NCBI GenBank assembly: GCA_029624735.1
Contig: JARSSM010000013.1
Span: 1 to 64,000 of the forward strand
DNA length: 64,000 nucleotides
Reading direction: 5' to 3'
Origin: Defluviicoccus sp.
Lineage (GTDB): Bacteria > Pseudomonadota > Alphaproteobacteria > Rhodospirillales > Defluviicoccaceae
Made by a program: the position numbers and the translations under genes. Shown piece by piece: positions 1 to 10,349 of the stretch. Numbering within the stretch: position 1 is the stretch's first letter; the number at the start of each line of letters is the position of its first letter. A model generated the notes under the pieces. That model was given only the letters and a program-made list of their open reading frames with translations. It searched no databases and was not told where the DNA came from.

Positions 1-60
1 GGCGCGAACGGCATCATACGATGCCGCACGAAGGGGGCATCCACCCCATCAGTTCCAGTC

Positions 61-1074
61 TCACATGTGCAGGCACACCTTGCCGAACTGCGCGCCGGTG
101 GCGAGATGGGCGAGGGCGGGGTGCAACTCCTCAAATGCAAATACGCGGTCGATTGCGGGCCTGAGGTGGTGCTCGGCGATCGCCCGCAGCATGGCCTCGA
201 AGCCGTCGCGACTGCCGCAAGCGATACCCTGCAGACGAACCTGCCGCGTGACGATCGGCCCGAGCGCGGCATCGATCTTGGCACCAGAAAGGACGCCAAT
301 CAGGCTGATGGTGCCTCCGGCGCGGACGGCGCGCAGCGACTGGGGCAGGGTTGCCGAACCGCCGACCTCAATGACCTGGTCGACGCCGTCACCGCCTGCC
401 TGCTCGCGCACCACTCGGCCCCATTCCGGCGTCGTGCGGTAGTTGATGCCGACGTCCGCGCCCATCGCTCGCGCCCGTTCGAGGCGCGCGTCGCTGCTCG
501 ACAGGATGATCACCCGCGCGCCGTGCAGCTTCGCGAACTGCAGCGCGAACAGTGAGACACCGCCGCAGCCCTGGACCAGGACCACATCTCCCGCCCGAAC
601 GCCGCCGTGGGTAACGACAGCACTCCACGCCGTCAGCGCGGCGCAGGGAAGTGCCGCCGCCTCCGCGTCGGTCAGGTGGGGCGGCACGCGCACGACCCCC
701 TCGGCGTCAACCACCATCAGCTCGGTCATCACGCCATCGAGCGGACCGCCGAGGGTTTGGCGCACCCGTTCGGCCGTGGCCTCGCCACCGATCCAACTCT
801 GGATCATGATCGGGCATACCCGGTCGCCGACCCGCACCCGGGTGACGCCATCACCGACGGCGACCACATCGCCGACGCCATCCGATATGGGGATCAGCGG
901 CAAGGTGCCGGTCAAAGCGCCGTATCCCCGCTTTGGCACCAGGAGGTCGCGGTAGTTCAGCGACGCCGCCCGCATGCGCAGCAGGACCTGACCGGGCCCG
1001 GCCTGTGGCTCGGGTCGCTCCGCCATGCGGAGGTTCTCCATCGACCAATCATCTTGCACCTGAAACACCCGCAT
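61..1074 (-). CDS. Zinc-independent MDR oxidoreductase (quinone oxidoreductase / alcohol dehydrogenase-like)
   Basis: This 337-residue protein has the two-domain medium-chain dehydrogenase/reductase layout: an N-terminal GroES-like domain (residues about 25-130, with the VAVGDGV-x-RVRVGDRV segment) and a Rossmann domain with the QGCGGVSLFALQFAK dinucleotide-binding loop near residue 168. The structural zinc cysteine cluster of true alcohol dehydrogenases is absent, which points to the NADPH:quinone oxidoreductase-like branch. The ATG is preceded by a strong AGGAGGGG ribosome site. The gene is divergent from the LysR regulator, so that regulator may control it. The substrate cannot be read from the sequence. 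Confidence 0.9.
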   Translation of the reverse strand: MRVFQVQDDWSMENLRMAERPEPQAGPGQVLLRMRAASLNYRDLLVPKRGYGALTGTLPLIPISDGVGDVVAVGDGVTRVRVGDRVCPIMIQSWIGGEATAERVRQTLGGPLDGVMTELMVVDAEGVVRVPPHLTDAEAAALPCAALTAWSAVVTHGGVRAGDVVLVQGCGGVSLFALQFAKLHGARVIILSSSDARLERARAMGADVGINYRTTPEWGRVVREQAGGDGVDQVIEVGGSATLPQSLRAVRAGGTISLIGVLSGAKIDAALGPIVTRQVRLQGIACGSRDGFEAMLRAIAEHHLRPAIDRVFAFEELHPALAHLATGAQFGKVCLHM

Positions 1075-1194
1075 GCGTCGCCCCTCCTCTCTAGGATTGC
1101 CTCCAGGATCGCAAAGTGCTCTCTCTGCGGCAGAGCTTTAAGTGGCGAGTACCATGAACAGCAACGTCGATTGCCGGAACGTCATGTTGCGAAA

Positions 1195-2109
1195 ATGGAA
1201 CGCCTGATGTCTTGGGACGATCTTCGCTACTTCCTCGCGGTTGCCCGCGGCCGCAACCTCAGCGAGGCCGGTCATCACCTCTGCGTCAGCGCGTCCACCG
1301 TGTCCCGCCGCATCGACGCCCTGGAAGGAGCGCTTCGCTGCCGCCTGTTCCGCCGCCATCGCGACGGCTACACGCTGACCCCCGCCGGTGAAAGGCTTCG
1401 TGGCGAGGCCGAGGCAGCCGAGGCGCGGATCCTCGCTTTGCAGCGGAGCGCGGGCGCTGATCCGGAAGACGTCGGCGGCGTTGTCCGCCTCGCAACGCCC
1501 GAACTGCTCGCACACGAACTGATCGTGCCCCGTCTCGGCAGCTTCTGCGAAACCTATCCCGAGCTTTCACTGGAGCTGCTCTCCGATGTCCGACCGGTTT
1601 CACTCTCCCGTGGCGAGGCGGATGTGGTGCTGCGTGCCGTACGGCCGGCCCGCGGTGCCTACACGATGCGACGGATCGGCGAAATCCAGGTCGGGCTGTT
1701 TGCGTCTGAAGGTTATCTGGCACGCCACGGCATTCCCGACCGTGTCCTCAACAATCACCGCCTGATTGCGTGGGACCACGATCTCGCATTCCTGCAGATG
1801 GCGCGCTGGCTCTCGGCCAACTCCGGCGAGGGCCGCGTGGTGTTGCGGACCAGCACGTTCGCGGCACAACTCGGCGCGTGCCGCGTCGGCTGCGGGATCG
1901 CCGCACTGCCGGTTCCGATCGGAGAGGGTTACGGGATGCGGCGGGTGCTCGCTGACACGGCGGCGCTCTCGATTGATCTTTGGCTGCTCGTCCGCTCAGA
2001 TGTGCGGATGACGCGGCGGGTCGAGATTGTCTGCAACTTCTTGACCGACATTTTCTCGACCGGCGGCGGTGACCGGCCCGCCGATGCGGACGTCCCCTTA
2101 TCGGGCTGA
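1195..2109 (+). CDS. LysR-family transcriptional regulator
   Basis: The 304-residue product has an N-terminal winged helix-turn-helix (residues about 5-65, with the ARGRNLSEAG and SASTVSRRIDALE stretches) followed by a substrate-binding-like effector domain, the usual LysR architecture and length. I start it at 1195. An ATG four codons later (1207) is equally possible, and the open frame extends upstream only because of high GC. It is transcribed away from the MDR oxidoreductase across a 120-bp gap, the classic arrangement for a LysR protein that regulates its neighbour and itself. The effector is unknown. Confidence 0.88.
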   Translation: MERLMSWDDLRYFLAVARGRNLSEAGHHLCVSASTVSRRIDALEGALRCRLFRRHRDGYTLTPAGERLRGEAEAAEARILALQRSAGADPEDVGGVVRLATPELLAHELIVPRLGSFCETYPELSLELLSDVRPVSLSRGEADVVLRAVRPARGAYTMRRIGEIQVGLFASEGYLARHGIPDRVLNNHRLIAWDHDLAFLQMARWLSANSGEGRVVLRTSTFAAQLGACRVGCGIAALPVPIGEGYGMRRVLADTAALSIDLWLLVRSDVRMTRRVEIVCNFLTDIFSTGGGDRPADADVPLSG

Positions 2110-2219
2110 CAGTCCGGTGCTGCGCCTGGAGCGGCGCCAAGAGCGCACAACGTCGAGAACCCAAGACCACGCACGTGGCGATGACCGCGCTCGGTGGGGG
2201 CGGGGGGCAATGCGCAACG

Positions 2220-2908
<689 letters not shown>

Positions 2909-2912
<4 letters not shown>

Positions 2913-4153
2913 GCCGCCCCGCGGATGATGGCGACCGGATCGAGCCTGCCGGCGCGTCTCGCTGGCAGGTAGCCGGCGAGGCCGGCCGCGGTGAGCGCGC
3001 AGGCGGCGGCGATTGCGTAGTGGCGCCAGTCGTAGGTCACGGGCAGCCCGGTCTGCTCGGCAAACGTCCCTACCTTGATCTCGATGCTGCCCAAGAGCCG
3101 GCACAGCGCGTAGCCCAGGCCCCAGCCGAGTGCTGTGCCGAAACTGCCGATCAGGAACCCTTCACTGACGAAGATCGCGCGCACGTCGGCTTCGGTGAAA
3201 CCCAGCGACTTCAAGATGGCGATGTCGCGCGTCTTCTCGAACACGATGGTCGAGACGATGTTGAAGATGCCGAACGCTGCGACCACGAGAATGCCGCCGA
3301 CCACCGTGTAGATGATGATGTTGCGGATCTGGAACACCTCCAGCACGTTCTCGTTGATCTCCTCCCACGATTCGGTGCGGTAGCCCAAGCGGCGCTCGAT
3401 GCGTTGGGCGAGCGCGCGGGCGCCGTTCACGTCATCAAGGCGCAGGCGGATCTCGTTGATGACGTTCGGCCGGTCGAGCAGCACCTGCACAACCTTGAGC
3501 CGGGCATAGGCAGTCGCATCGTCGATGGCGACGACGCCGGAGTGGACGATGGCGACGACCTTGGCGAGGCGGATCGTCCCCGCCGAGGACGAGAGGCTGA
3601 CACTGTCGCCCAAGCCGGCGCCGAGCTTGCGGGCGAGACCGCTGCCGATGATGATGCCGTTTGCGGTCGTATAGAGATCGTTGAGGCTGCCTTCGCGGAT
3701 GTCGTGGGCGAGCTTGGAAACCCGGACTTCCGCTTTCGGTTCGATGCCCAACAGCGAGACGGCGACGTCGCGGCCGCCGAAGCGCAGGACCACCGGCCCG
3801 CGCAGCGTCGGTGCCACCGCGACACCCGGCAGCGCGGCCAGGAGGGCCAGCTTCGGCTGCGGATTGCGGATGCCGCGCAGTTCCTCCTTCGGCTTGACGG
3901 AGGAGAGCCCGACGGCGCTGGTGCCATAGACCGCGTCAGCCGGCTGCCAGGGCACGGCGCGGAAGTCGTCGCGGACCGTGATGTGTGGCGTCGCGTCGAT
4001 GATGCGGCGGATGAAGTCCTCCTGCGAGCCCTGCATCAGGGCCGCCATCGCGACCGCGAAGCCGACCCCCGTCATCACGCCCAGCACCGAGAGCACGGTC
4101 TGCCGCAGCCGCTCGCGGATATGCGTCAGAGCGATTTCGAGCGTGAGCGGCAT
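2909..4153 (-). CDS. FtsX/MacB-like ABC transporter permease
   Basis: This 414-residue protein has one membrane segment near the N-terminus (about residues 20-40), a large periplasmic MacB-type domain, and three membrane segments in the C-terminal third, including an IIIYTVVGGILVVAAFGIFN stretch. This is the MacB/LolC/FtsX topology. I start at the ATG of MPLTLEIAL, 7 bp after the adaptor gene's stop; the longer open frame lacks a good start. It should form a tripartite or lipoprotein-type exporter with the flanking ATPase and HlyD protein. The cargo is unknown. Confidence 0.9.
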
Positions 4154-4160
4154 TGGCGCC

Positions 4161-5180
4161 TCAAGGATCTGCCGGCGCCGGGGCGGCACGGACGCGAACG
4201 CGGCCACCGGTCGCAAGCTGGGGCGGCGGGGTGACGATGACCGTTTCGTGGTCGCTCAGGCCGGCCTTGATCTGCAGCCAGCGGGCGCCCTTGATGCCGG
4301 GCGTGATCGGGCGCTCGATTGCCCGGCCGTCCTCGACCACGAATACCCGGCCGTCGACGGCCGCCTCGGCTGGGACCAGCAGCGCGCCTGGCTCCTCGCG
4401 GATGATGATGTTGATTTCCGTCGTCATGCCGATCATCAGCGGCGTCTCGGCGGGCAGGCCGATGCGGACGCGAAAGCTTTTCGCCACCGGGTCGCCTTTG
4501 GGCGTGATCTGGCTGACGGTGCCTGCCAAGACCTGACCGGCGAACGCATCACTCTTGACGAGCGTGTGCTGGCCGACGCGGACGCGCGGGATGTCCTCCT
4601 CGTCGACGTCGGCCTCGATCCACAGCGGCGTCGGCTCGCCGACCCAGAACAGGACGTCGCCCGGCTCCACCACCTCGCCGACCTCGCCATCCTGGCGCAG
4701 GACTCGGCCGGCCATGGGCGCGCGCAGCGTGTAATCGGCCAGGTGCTCGCGGGCGGCTGCAATGGAAGCGCGCACCTCGTCGAACTGGCTGACCAGCCGC
4801 TCGTAGGCCTGGACGCTGATGACGCGGTCGGAGAGCAGCTTGCCGTAGCGGGCAACGTCGCTCTCCAGGAAGCGCGCGCGGGCCTCGAACTCCTTGAGGC
4901 GTGCCCGCGGCTCTTCGTCATCGAGCCGCGCCAGAACATCGCCACGGCTGATGCGTTCGCCCTCGCAGGCACAGAGCTCGACCACCCGGCCGCGGACGAT
5001 CGGCGTGACCTTCGCCCAGGTGACCGGTTCGACAACACCGGTCGCATAGACGGCATCGACGGCGGGACCGCGCACCGGCCGTTGCACCTCGACGACGGGG
5101 ATGGCGAGGTACAAGAATACGGCCACGGCACCGGCAACAACGATGGCGGCCATGATCCACGGCAATAGCTTCTTTAGCAT
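4161..5180 (-). CDS. HlyD-family periplasmic adaptor (membrane fusion protein)
   Basis: The 339-residue protein begins with a short cytoplasmic KK segment and a hydrophobic anchor (residues about 5-27). It then has a split biotinyl-lipoyl-like domain (VVELCACEGERISRGDVLARLDDE and a later RAPMAGRVL block) around a helical hairpin (residues about 80-130), and a beta-barrel region. These are the marks of RND/MacA-type adaptors. It is the first gene of the adaptor-permease-ATPase operon. The CAC pair of cysteines near residue 74 in the first lipoyl half is unusual for this family. Confidence 0.9.
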   Translation of the reverse strand: MLKKLLPWIMAAIVVAGAVAVFLYLAIPVVEVQRPVRGPAVDAVYATGVVEPVTWAKVTPIVRGRVVELCACEGERISRGDVLARLDDEEPRARLKEFEARARFLESDVARYGKLLSDRVISVQAYERLVSQFDEVRASIAAAREHLADYTLRAPMAGRVLRQDGEVGEVVEPGDVLFWVGEPTPLWIEADVDEEDIPRVRVGQHTLVKSDAFAGQVLAGTVSQITPKGDPVAKSFRVRIGLPAETPLMIGMTTEINIIIREEPGALLVPAEAAVDGRVFVVEDGRAIERPITPGIKGARWLQIKAGLSDHETVIVTPPPQLATGGRVRVRAAPAPADP

Positions 5181-5269
5181 CGCGCCTTCCTGCCAGACCC
5201 TGCGTGCCGTGCCCAGGGCCGCATCGGGCCGCACCCTTCACGCGCGAACGGCGGGCCCGCTTGTGTGCG

Positions 5270-5299
5270 TTGCGATCGGGCAGCGCGTCACGGTATACT
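5270..5299 (+). promoter_or_regulatory. Putative sigma70-like promoter of the small Tat protein gene
   Basis: A TTGCGA (5270-5275) and a TATACT (5294-5299) are separated by 18 bp and lie about 40 bp before the start codon at 5338. This is a match by eye only. Confidence 0.4.
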
Positions 5300-5337
5300 T
5301 TACTACGTCCTCGAAGGTGACGTAACGGAGCAATCCC

Positions 5338-5625
5338 TTGTCCACCAGCCGCCGCCTGTTCTTGCGCACCGGCCTCTTTGCGTCCACTGCTTTTGCGCTG
5401 GCGTCGGGGAAGGCGCTTGCCTTTGCGGTCGAGGAGGCTGGCACCCAGGTGAGCGGCATCTACCATGCCGCACGCTCGTGCACGCTCGCAGATGACCCGC
5501 AGCATCAGAAGCTGCTCGCGGAGCTGCGGCAGAGCCTCGCTGGCCTTTCCCTGTCGCCCGAAGAGCGGGACGCCCTGGTCGCAGGCCTGACTTGCCCAAT
5601 CTGTGGTTGCGGGCTGCAGCTTTAG
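5338..5625 (+). CDS. Small Tat-exported cysteine-motif protein, unknown function
   Basis: The 95-residue product opens with a twin-arginine signal (SRRLFLRTG followed by a hydrophobic stretch and an ALA-FA cleavage region near residue 29). The mature part is short and mostly helical. It ends in a cysteine motif, CPICGCG, only a few residues from the C-terminus; one further cysteine occurs near residue 48. The start is TTG, supported by a GGAG ribosome site 7-8 bp upstream. Export by Tat suggests that a cofactor or metal is loaded in the cytoplasm. I do not recognise the family. It is divergent from the HlyD operon. Confidence 0.75.
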   Translation: MSTSRRLFLRTGLFASTAFALASGKALAFAVEEAGTQVSGIYHAARSCTLADDPQHQKLLAELRQSLAGLSLSPEERDALVAGLTCPICGCGLQL

Positions 5626-5685
5626 CCCGCTGCACCACCGTGCGATGACCGGCGGAGCAGGAAGCCGTTAAGGCGGCGGCAAGGC

Positions 5686-7557
5686 TCACTCTTCGAGTGT
5701 GCGTACCTCGCGCGTGGTCCGGCGCAGCCGATCGCTTAAGTTGCGGCCGATGTTCTTCAGCAGGCGCGCGTGCAGCCGCGGGTGCTTTTCCGCCAAGTCC
5801 GCGAACCGCTCGGTACGCAGCACCCAGCAGCGCACGGCACTCTCGGCGATCACGTCGGCGACGCGACTGCCGCCGTCGACCAGGGCCAATTCGCCGAACG
5901 ATACTCCCGGGCCGATGTTGGCGAGCCGTTTGCTGCGGCCGTCGCCGAGTTGCATGGTGACCGCAGCCGAGCCTTCGGCCAGCATGAACAGCCGGTCGGC
6001 GGGATCGTTCTCGTGGATGATGGCGGCCCCCGGCGCGTACGTTGCCTCTTCAAGGTAACCGGTTAGCAAAGCGACATACTCGCCTTCGAAACCGGCGACG
6101 ATGTCCATCTCCGCCAGCGGCACGCTGATCTCGTGGGCCGACAATTCAGGCGCGGCCGCCGCCAGCAGGGCATCTTCGCAAGCCTCCAGTGCGCGGTCCA
6201 CATCCGCAAACACGTGTTCCTCGACCCAACCCACAGGCAATCGCTGGCCGAGTGCGCGAATGATCGCGGCCGGAAAGGCGGCCAGGAGGAGCTGCTGCTG
6301 CCGCTCGGCGAGCCGCTCGTGCATCGCGATCAGGAGTCCCAGCGGGCCTTGGTCGGCATGGCCAACCCGGCGGCCGTCGAGAATGGCAAAGCCGTGCGGA
6401 TCGAGCTCCGCCGTCAGCCGACGCAGCACCTGTTCCATGCTGGCGAAGAACAGATCGCCATCCAGCTCAAAAACGGTGATGCGGTGCCCAAGCTGATCGA
6501 GCACATCCCGCTCGGCCGCGCGCCGCCGCCGCTTCGAGACGACATTGTTGCCGGTATAGACCCGGCGAATGACGGTGCGCGGCTGCGGATGATGCGCAAA
6601 CATGTGCAGCGCGAAGCGTGACGACAGTTCGTCGCAGACGCGCACACCGCGGACGCTGTTGCCTTTGGCATCCAGAAGCGGGGAATAGAGGCCGATGCCG
6701 AACTGGCCGGGCAGGACCGCGATGATGCCGCCGGCAACGCCACTTTTTGCCGGCAGGCCGATGCGGTAGTTCCACTCACCCGCATAGTCGTACATGCCGG
6801 AGCTTGCCATCACGCTCAGGATACTTTGAACGTGTTCTGCGGCTACGGCTTGGCGGCCGTTCAACGGATTGACGCCGTAATTGGCGAGCGTCGCCGCCAT
6901 GATCGCGAGGTCGCGCGCCGTGACCAGAATCGAGCATTGGCGGAAATAGAGATCGAGATGCTCGTCGACCGGCTCTTGGATCATCCCGGAATTGAGCTCG
7001 AGGTACGCGATAGCGCGATTGCGATGGCCGGTCGCCCGCTCCGACTGGAAGACCGTCTCATCTATCTCCAGTGGGCGGCCGGCAAAGTCTGCGAATGTCG
7101 TGAGGATCCGTTGCAGACGACTCTCAAAGCTCTCACCCGAAATCAGGGCCGAGATGGCGATCGCACCGGCATTGACCATCGGATTGAACGGCCGGTTTCC
7201 CGTCTCGTCAAAGACGATGGCATTGAAGGCTTCGCCGGATGGCTCGACACCGACCTTGCGCAGAACCGCGTCGCGGCCGTGTTCTTGTAAGGCAAGACTG
7301 AAAACAAACGGCTTGGAGACCGACTGGATAGTAAATTCCCGCCGACTCTGTCCAACTTCGTAAATGTGACCATCGGTCGTCGCCAGGACAATGGCGAAGT
7401 CGGCCGGGTCTGCCTTTGCCAGTTCGGGGATATACGTGGCAACTGACCCGGAAAAATCGGGCTGGTACTTCTCGTACAGCTCCAGAAGGATAGACTGAAC
7501 GGGGGATGGGCAAGGATCAGGCACGCGCGTCCACTCTCCGTCTCGTGCCGGTGACAT
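5686..7557 (-). CDS. glsA: Glutaminase fused to STAS and cyclic-nucleotide-binding domains
   Basis: The N-terminal 310 residues are a serine-dependent glutaminase (glutamine to glutamate plus ammonia), with the catalytic SxxK of the IQSVSKPF segment (S79/K82 from this start) and the FNPMVNAGAI block. A STAS-like domain follows at about residues 355-450. A C-terminal cNMP-binding domain (about 490-623) contains the FGELAL-x7-R phosphate-binding cassette. Stand-alone glutaminases are about 310 residues, so the regulatory half doubles the protein and suggests control by a cyclic nucleotide. I chose the ATG at 7557; a TTG at 7617 in the same frame is possible. Kup lies directly upstream on the same strand. 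Confidence 0.9.
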   Translation of the reverse strand: MSPARDGEWTRVPDPCPSPVQSILLELYEKYQPDFSGSVATYIPELAKADPADFAIVLATTDGHIYEVGQSRREFTIQSVSKPFVFSLALQEHGRDAVLRKVGVEPSGEAFNAIVFDETGNRPFNPMVNAGAIAISALISGESFESRLQRILTTFADFAGRPLEIDETVFQSERATGHRNRAIAYLELNSGMIQEPVDEHLDLYFRQCSILVTARDLAIMAATLANYGVNPLNGRQAVAAEHVQSILSVMASSGMYDYAGEWNYRIGLPAKSGVAGGIIAVLPGQFGIGLYSPLLDAKGNSVRGVRVCDELSSRFALHMFAHHPQPRTVIRRVYTGNNVVSKRRRRAAERDVLDQLGHRITVFELDGDLFFASMEQVLRRLTAELDPHGFAILDGRRVGHADQGPLGLLIAMHERLAERQQQLLLAAFPAAIIRALGQRLPVGWVEEHVFADVDRALEACEDALLAAAAPELSAHEISVPLAEMDIVAGFEGEYVALLTGYLEEATYAPGAAIIHENDPADRLFMLAEGSAAVTMQLGDGRSKRLANIGPGVSFGELALVDGGSRVADVIAESAVRCWVLRTERFADLAEKHPRLHARLLKNIGRNLSDRLRRTTREVRTLEE

Positions 7558-7631
7558 GCACCCGACATCGGACCGTAACCTGGCGATCGTGGTAGCGGAA
7601 GATTGCCTAAGAGACAATCACAAAGAAATAG

Positions 7632-7648
7632 TGCCTAAATTATAGGCA
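7632..7648 (-). promoter_or_regulatory. TATAAT box inside an inverted repeat upstream of the glutaminase fusion
   Basis: On the minus strand a perfect TATAAT (7644-7639) sits inside the inverted repeat TGCCTA-N5-TAGGCA, an arrangement that looks like an operator over a -10 box. A second GCCTAA occurs at 7604-7609, within a GATTG/CAATC inverted repeat (7601-7619). No convincing -35 box is visible. Confidence 0.4.
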
Positions 7649-7660
7649 AATGCACCCAGA

Positions 7661-9652
7661 TCAGAACTCGATCTGCGTTCCGAGTTCGACCACCCGGTTG
7701 GGCGGGATCTGGAAAAACGCGGTCGCGCTGAGGGATGCCCCCCACAGGGCGATGAACAGATGCTCCTGCCAACGGCGCCAGAACGGCAGCCGCTTGGCGC
7801 GGGCACGGCGCACGACCAGCGTTTCCCGTCCGACAAAGAAAGAAGTCTGCATCATGTCAAAGACAAGACCGTGGCTGCGGCACTGTTTCAGCGCCCGTGG
7901 CACGTTCGGCGCCTCCATGAAGCCGAAGCGGGCGACGACGAGGAAAAAGCCTTTGCCGGCCCGCTCGACCTCGATCCGCTCGCTCTCGGCAACACGGGGG
8001 ACATCTTCGACCGCGACGGTCATGAATACGATCCGTTGATGCAAGACCTGGTTGTGCTTGAAATTGTGCAGCAGGGCGTTCGGAACCGTGTTGAGATTGC
8101 CGGTCATATACACCGCCGTCCCGGGGACGCGGGTCGAGGCGCCGCTGACCTGATCGATGAACAGTGCCAGCGGCAGCGCATCACCGTAGAGTTCCTGCCG
8201 CAGGACGATGCGACCGCGACGCCAGGTGTCGATGATGAAGTACACGATGATGGCGACGACCAGCGGCAGCCAACCGCCGCTTGGGATCTTCAAGGCGTTT
8301 GACGCGAAGAAGCAGAGGTCGATGGCCAGCAGGGGGGCGAACACGGCAACTGTCGTCAGGCGCGACCACTGCCACAGCCGCCTGGCGACGACAGCGGCCA
8401 ACAATGCGCTGATCGCCATGACGCCGGTGACGGCAAGGCCATAGGCGGAGGCAAGGTTGGCGGATGAGCGGAATTCGGTGACGAGCAGCAGCACGCCTGC
8501 AAGCATTGCCCAGTTCATGCGCGGGACATAGATCTGGCCTTCCTCGGTCGCGGACGTGTGGCGCGTCTCGATCCGCGGCAAGAGTCCCAGCTGCACCGCT
8601 TGGCGGGTGAGTGAGAAGACGCCCGATATCACTGCCTGAGAGGCGATGATGGTCGCAAGCGTCGCCAGGATGACGAACGGGTAGAGGGCCCAGGGCGGGG
8701 CAAGGAGAAAGAACACGTGCTCGATTGCACCCGGATCGGCCATCACGAGGGCACCCTGGCCGAAATAGTTGAGTACCAGGGCCGGCAAGACCAGCGAGAA
8801 CCAGGCGAAGCGGATCGGCCAGCGGCCAAAGTGCCCCATGTCGGCGTAAAGCGCTTCACCGCCGGTAATCGCGAGAACGACCGCGCCCAGGCTGAAGAAT
8901 GCCGCCGCCGGATCGTTGGCCACCAGGGCGGCGGCATAGCGCGGGTCGAGGGCCTTGAGCACGCTTGGCACCTGGATGATCTGGACCAGGCCAAGCAGGC
9001 CCAACACTGTGAACCACAGCAGCATGACCGGGCCGAACAGTTTGCCGACCGACTCGGTGCCGCGAGTCTGGATGACGAACAAAGCGAGCAGGATCGCGCT
9101 CGAAAGTGGGACAACGTAGGGGTGAAAGACCTCGGTCGCGGTATTCAAACCCTCGACCGCGCTCAAGACCGAGATCGCGGGCGTGATCAGGCCGTCGCCA
9201 AAAAAAAGCCCGAGGCCGCATATCGACAGTACGGTGACGGCTGCGCGCATCGGTCCGGTGTAGTCGAGTCCGCGTCCGGCCAGCGCAGCGAGTGCCAGCA
9301 CGCCGCCTTCGCCCTTATTGTCGGCACGCATGATCAAGAGCACGTACTTGACGGTGACGACGATGATCAGCGACCAGAAGACAAGCGACAGCACGCCCAA
9401 CACGGATCCAATATCGGGGGAGAGACCGCCCGCAAGACTGAACGCCTCACGGATGGTGTACAGCGGGCTGGTACCGATATCGCCATAAACGACGCCGATG
9501 GCGGTCAGTAGCAGCGCCGCCCGGCTTCGCCTGTGGCGATCGTGGGCCGCTGCTTGGCTGTCGCCTTCAGGCACCGCCTCCGCTGCATCGGCGCCGTCGA
9601 CCGCGGGGTCCTCCTCCGGCGCAACAGGCTCTGCCTTGGGATCATCTGCCAT
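7661..9652 (-). CDS. kup: Kup-family K+ uptake transporter
   Basis: The 663-residue protein has an acidic N-terminal tail, then the family block AIGVVYGDIGTSPLYTIREAF, about 12 membrane segments, and a C-terminal cytoplasmic domain, all as in E. coli Kup (about 620 residues). It imports potassium with protons. The start at 9652 is chosen because an AGGA ribosome site lies 6 bp upstream. The frame stays open far upstream but without a signal. It precedes the cNMP-regulated glutaminase on the same strand; glutamate is the main counter-ion of potassium, so the pairing makes osmotic sense (inference). Confidence 0.95.
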   Translation of the reverse strand: MADDPKAEPVAPEEDPAVDGADAAEAVPEGDSQAAAHDRHRRSRAALLLTAIGVVYGDIGTSPLYTIREAFSLAGGLSPDIGSVLGVLSLVFWSLIIVVTVKYVLLIMRADNKGEGGVLALAALAGRGLDYTGPMRAAVTVLSICGLGLFFGDGLITPAISVLSAVEGLNTATEVFHPYVVPLSSAILLALFVIQTRGTESVGKLFGPVMLLWFTVLGLLGLVQIIQVPSVLKALDPRYAAALVANDPAAAFFSLGAVVLAITGGEALYADMGHFGRWPIRFAWFSLVLPALVLNYFGQGALVMADPGAIEHVFFLLAPPWALYPFVILATLATIIASQAVISGVFSLTRQAVQLGLLPRIETRHTSATEEGQIYVPRMNWAMLAGVLLLVTEFRSSANLASAYGLAVTGVMAISALLAAVVARRLWQWSRLTTVAVFAPLLAIDLCFFASNALKIPSGGWLPLVVAIIVYFIIDTWRRGRIVLRQELYGDALPLALFIDQVSGASTRVPGTAVYMTGNLNTVPNALLHNFKHNQVLHQRIVFMTVAVEDVPRVAESERIEVERAGKGFFLVVARFGFMEAPNVPRALKQCRSHGLVFDMMQTSFFVGRETLVVRRARAKRLPFWRRWQEHLFIALWGASLSATAFFQIPPNRVVELGTQIEF

Positions 9653-9896
9653 GCGCATTCCTGAAGGCTGTATTGCCGCGTGCCCGCCACACGGTGAGGC
9701 GAGGGGGCGCCTCGTGCTTGCGCGCCATGCAAACCTAGCACCGGCGCCAGGCGTTTTGAACCCGCCCTGATGAATGCCATTCCCGCGCGCACGGATTGCG
9801 CGTGCGCTGCCCGCCCGCCTTGCAGTTCCCGAGCGGGTTTGCCGTGGCACGCCGTGGTCGCTATCTTCAGTGGTGGGGGGCGGTGGAGCGTGGCGG

Positions 9897-10349
9897 ATGG
9901 CTTGGAAACGTGTGCGAACGGCGGCGGTGTGGGCGGCGATGTGGTTGAGCCTTTTCGGCGGTATCACCGGCCCGCGCGAATCGGTAGCCGATTCGGGTGT
10001 ACAAACCGTGTCCGTAGCGGAGCTTGCTCCCCTTTTGGAGCGCAGAATCACTTTGATTGACATCCGCCGCGCCGACGAATGGCGCGCGACAGGTGTCGTC
10101 GCCGGGAGTCATTTGATCACGGCTTTCGATGCCGATGGGCGGCTGCGCCCCACCTTTATGGCAGAGGTCGCGGCCGTTTCGGCGCCGGATCGACCGCTCG
10201 CGTTGCTCTGTCGCAGCGGCAACCGGTCGGCTGTGGCCGCCCGCTTGCTGACCAGTCAGGGCGGCTTTCAGACGGTCTACAGCGTCGCCGGCGGCATCAA
10301 CGACTGGCTGCGGGATGGCCGGCCGGTGGACGACTGCCGGTCGTGCTGA
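9897..10349 (+). CDS. Secreted or membrane-anchored rhodanese-domain protein
   Basis: This 150-residue protein starts with a signal-like segment (residues 1-25, WAAMWLSLFGGITG) followed by one rhodanese domain. The active-site loop LLCRSGNRSA carries the catalytic cysteine, so sulfur transfer or redox chemistry in the periplasm is plausible. GGAG lies 8 bp before the chosen ATG. The C-terminus ends in DDCRSC, adding two cysteines outside the active site. It diverges from kup. Confidence 0.85.
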   Translation: MAWKRVRTAAVWAAMWLSLFGGITGPRESVADSGVQTVSVAELAPLLERRITLIDIRRADEWRATGVVAGSHLITAFDADGRLRPTFMAEVAAVSAPDRPLALLCRSGNRSAVAARLLTSQGGFQTVYSVAGGINDWLRDGRPVDDCRSC

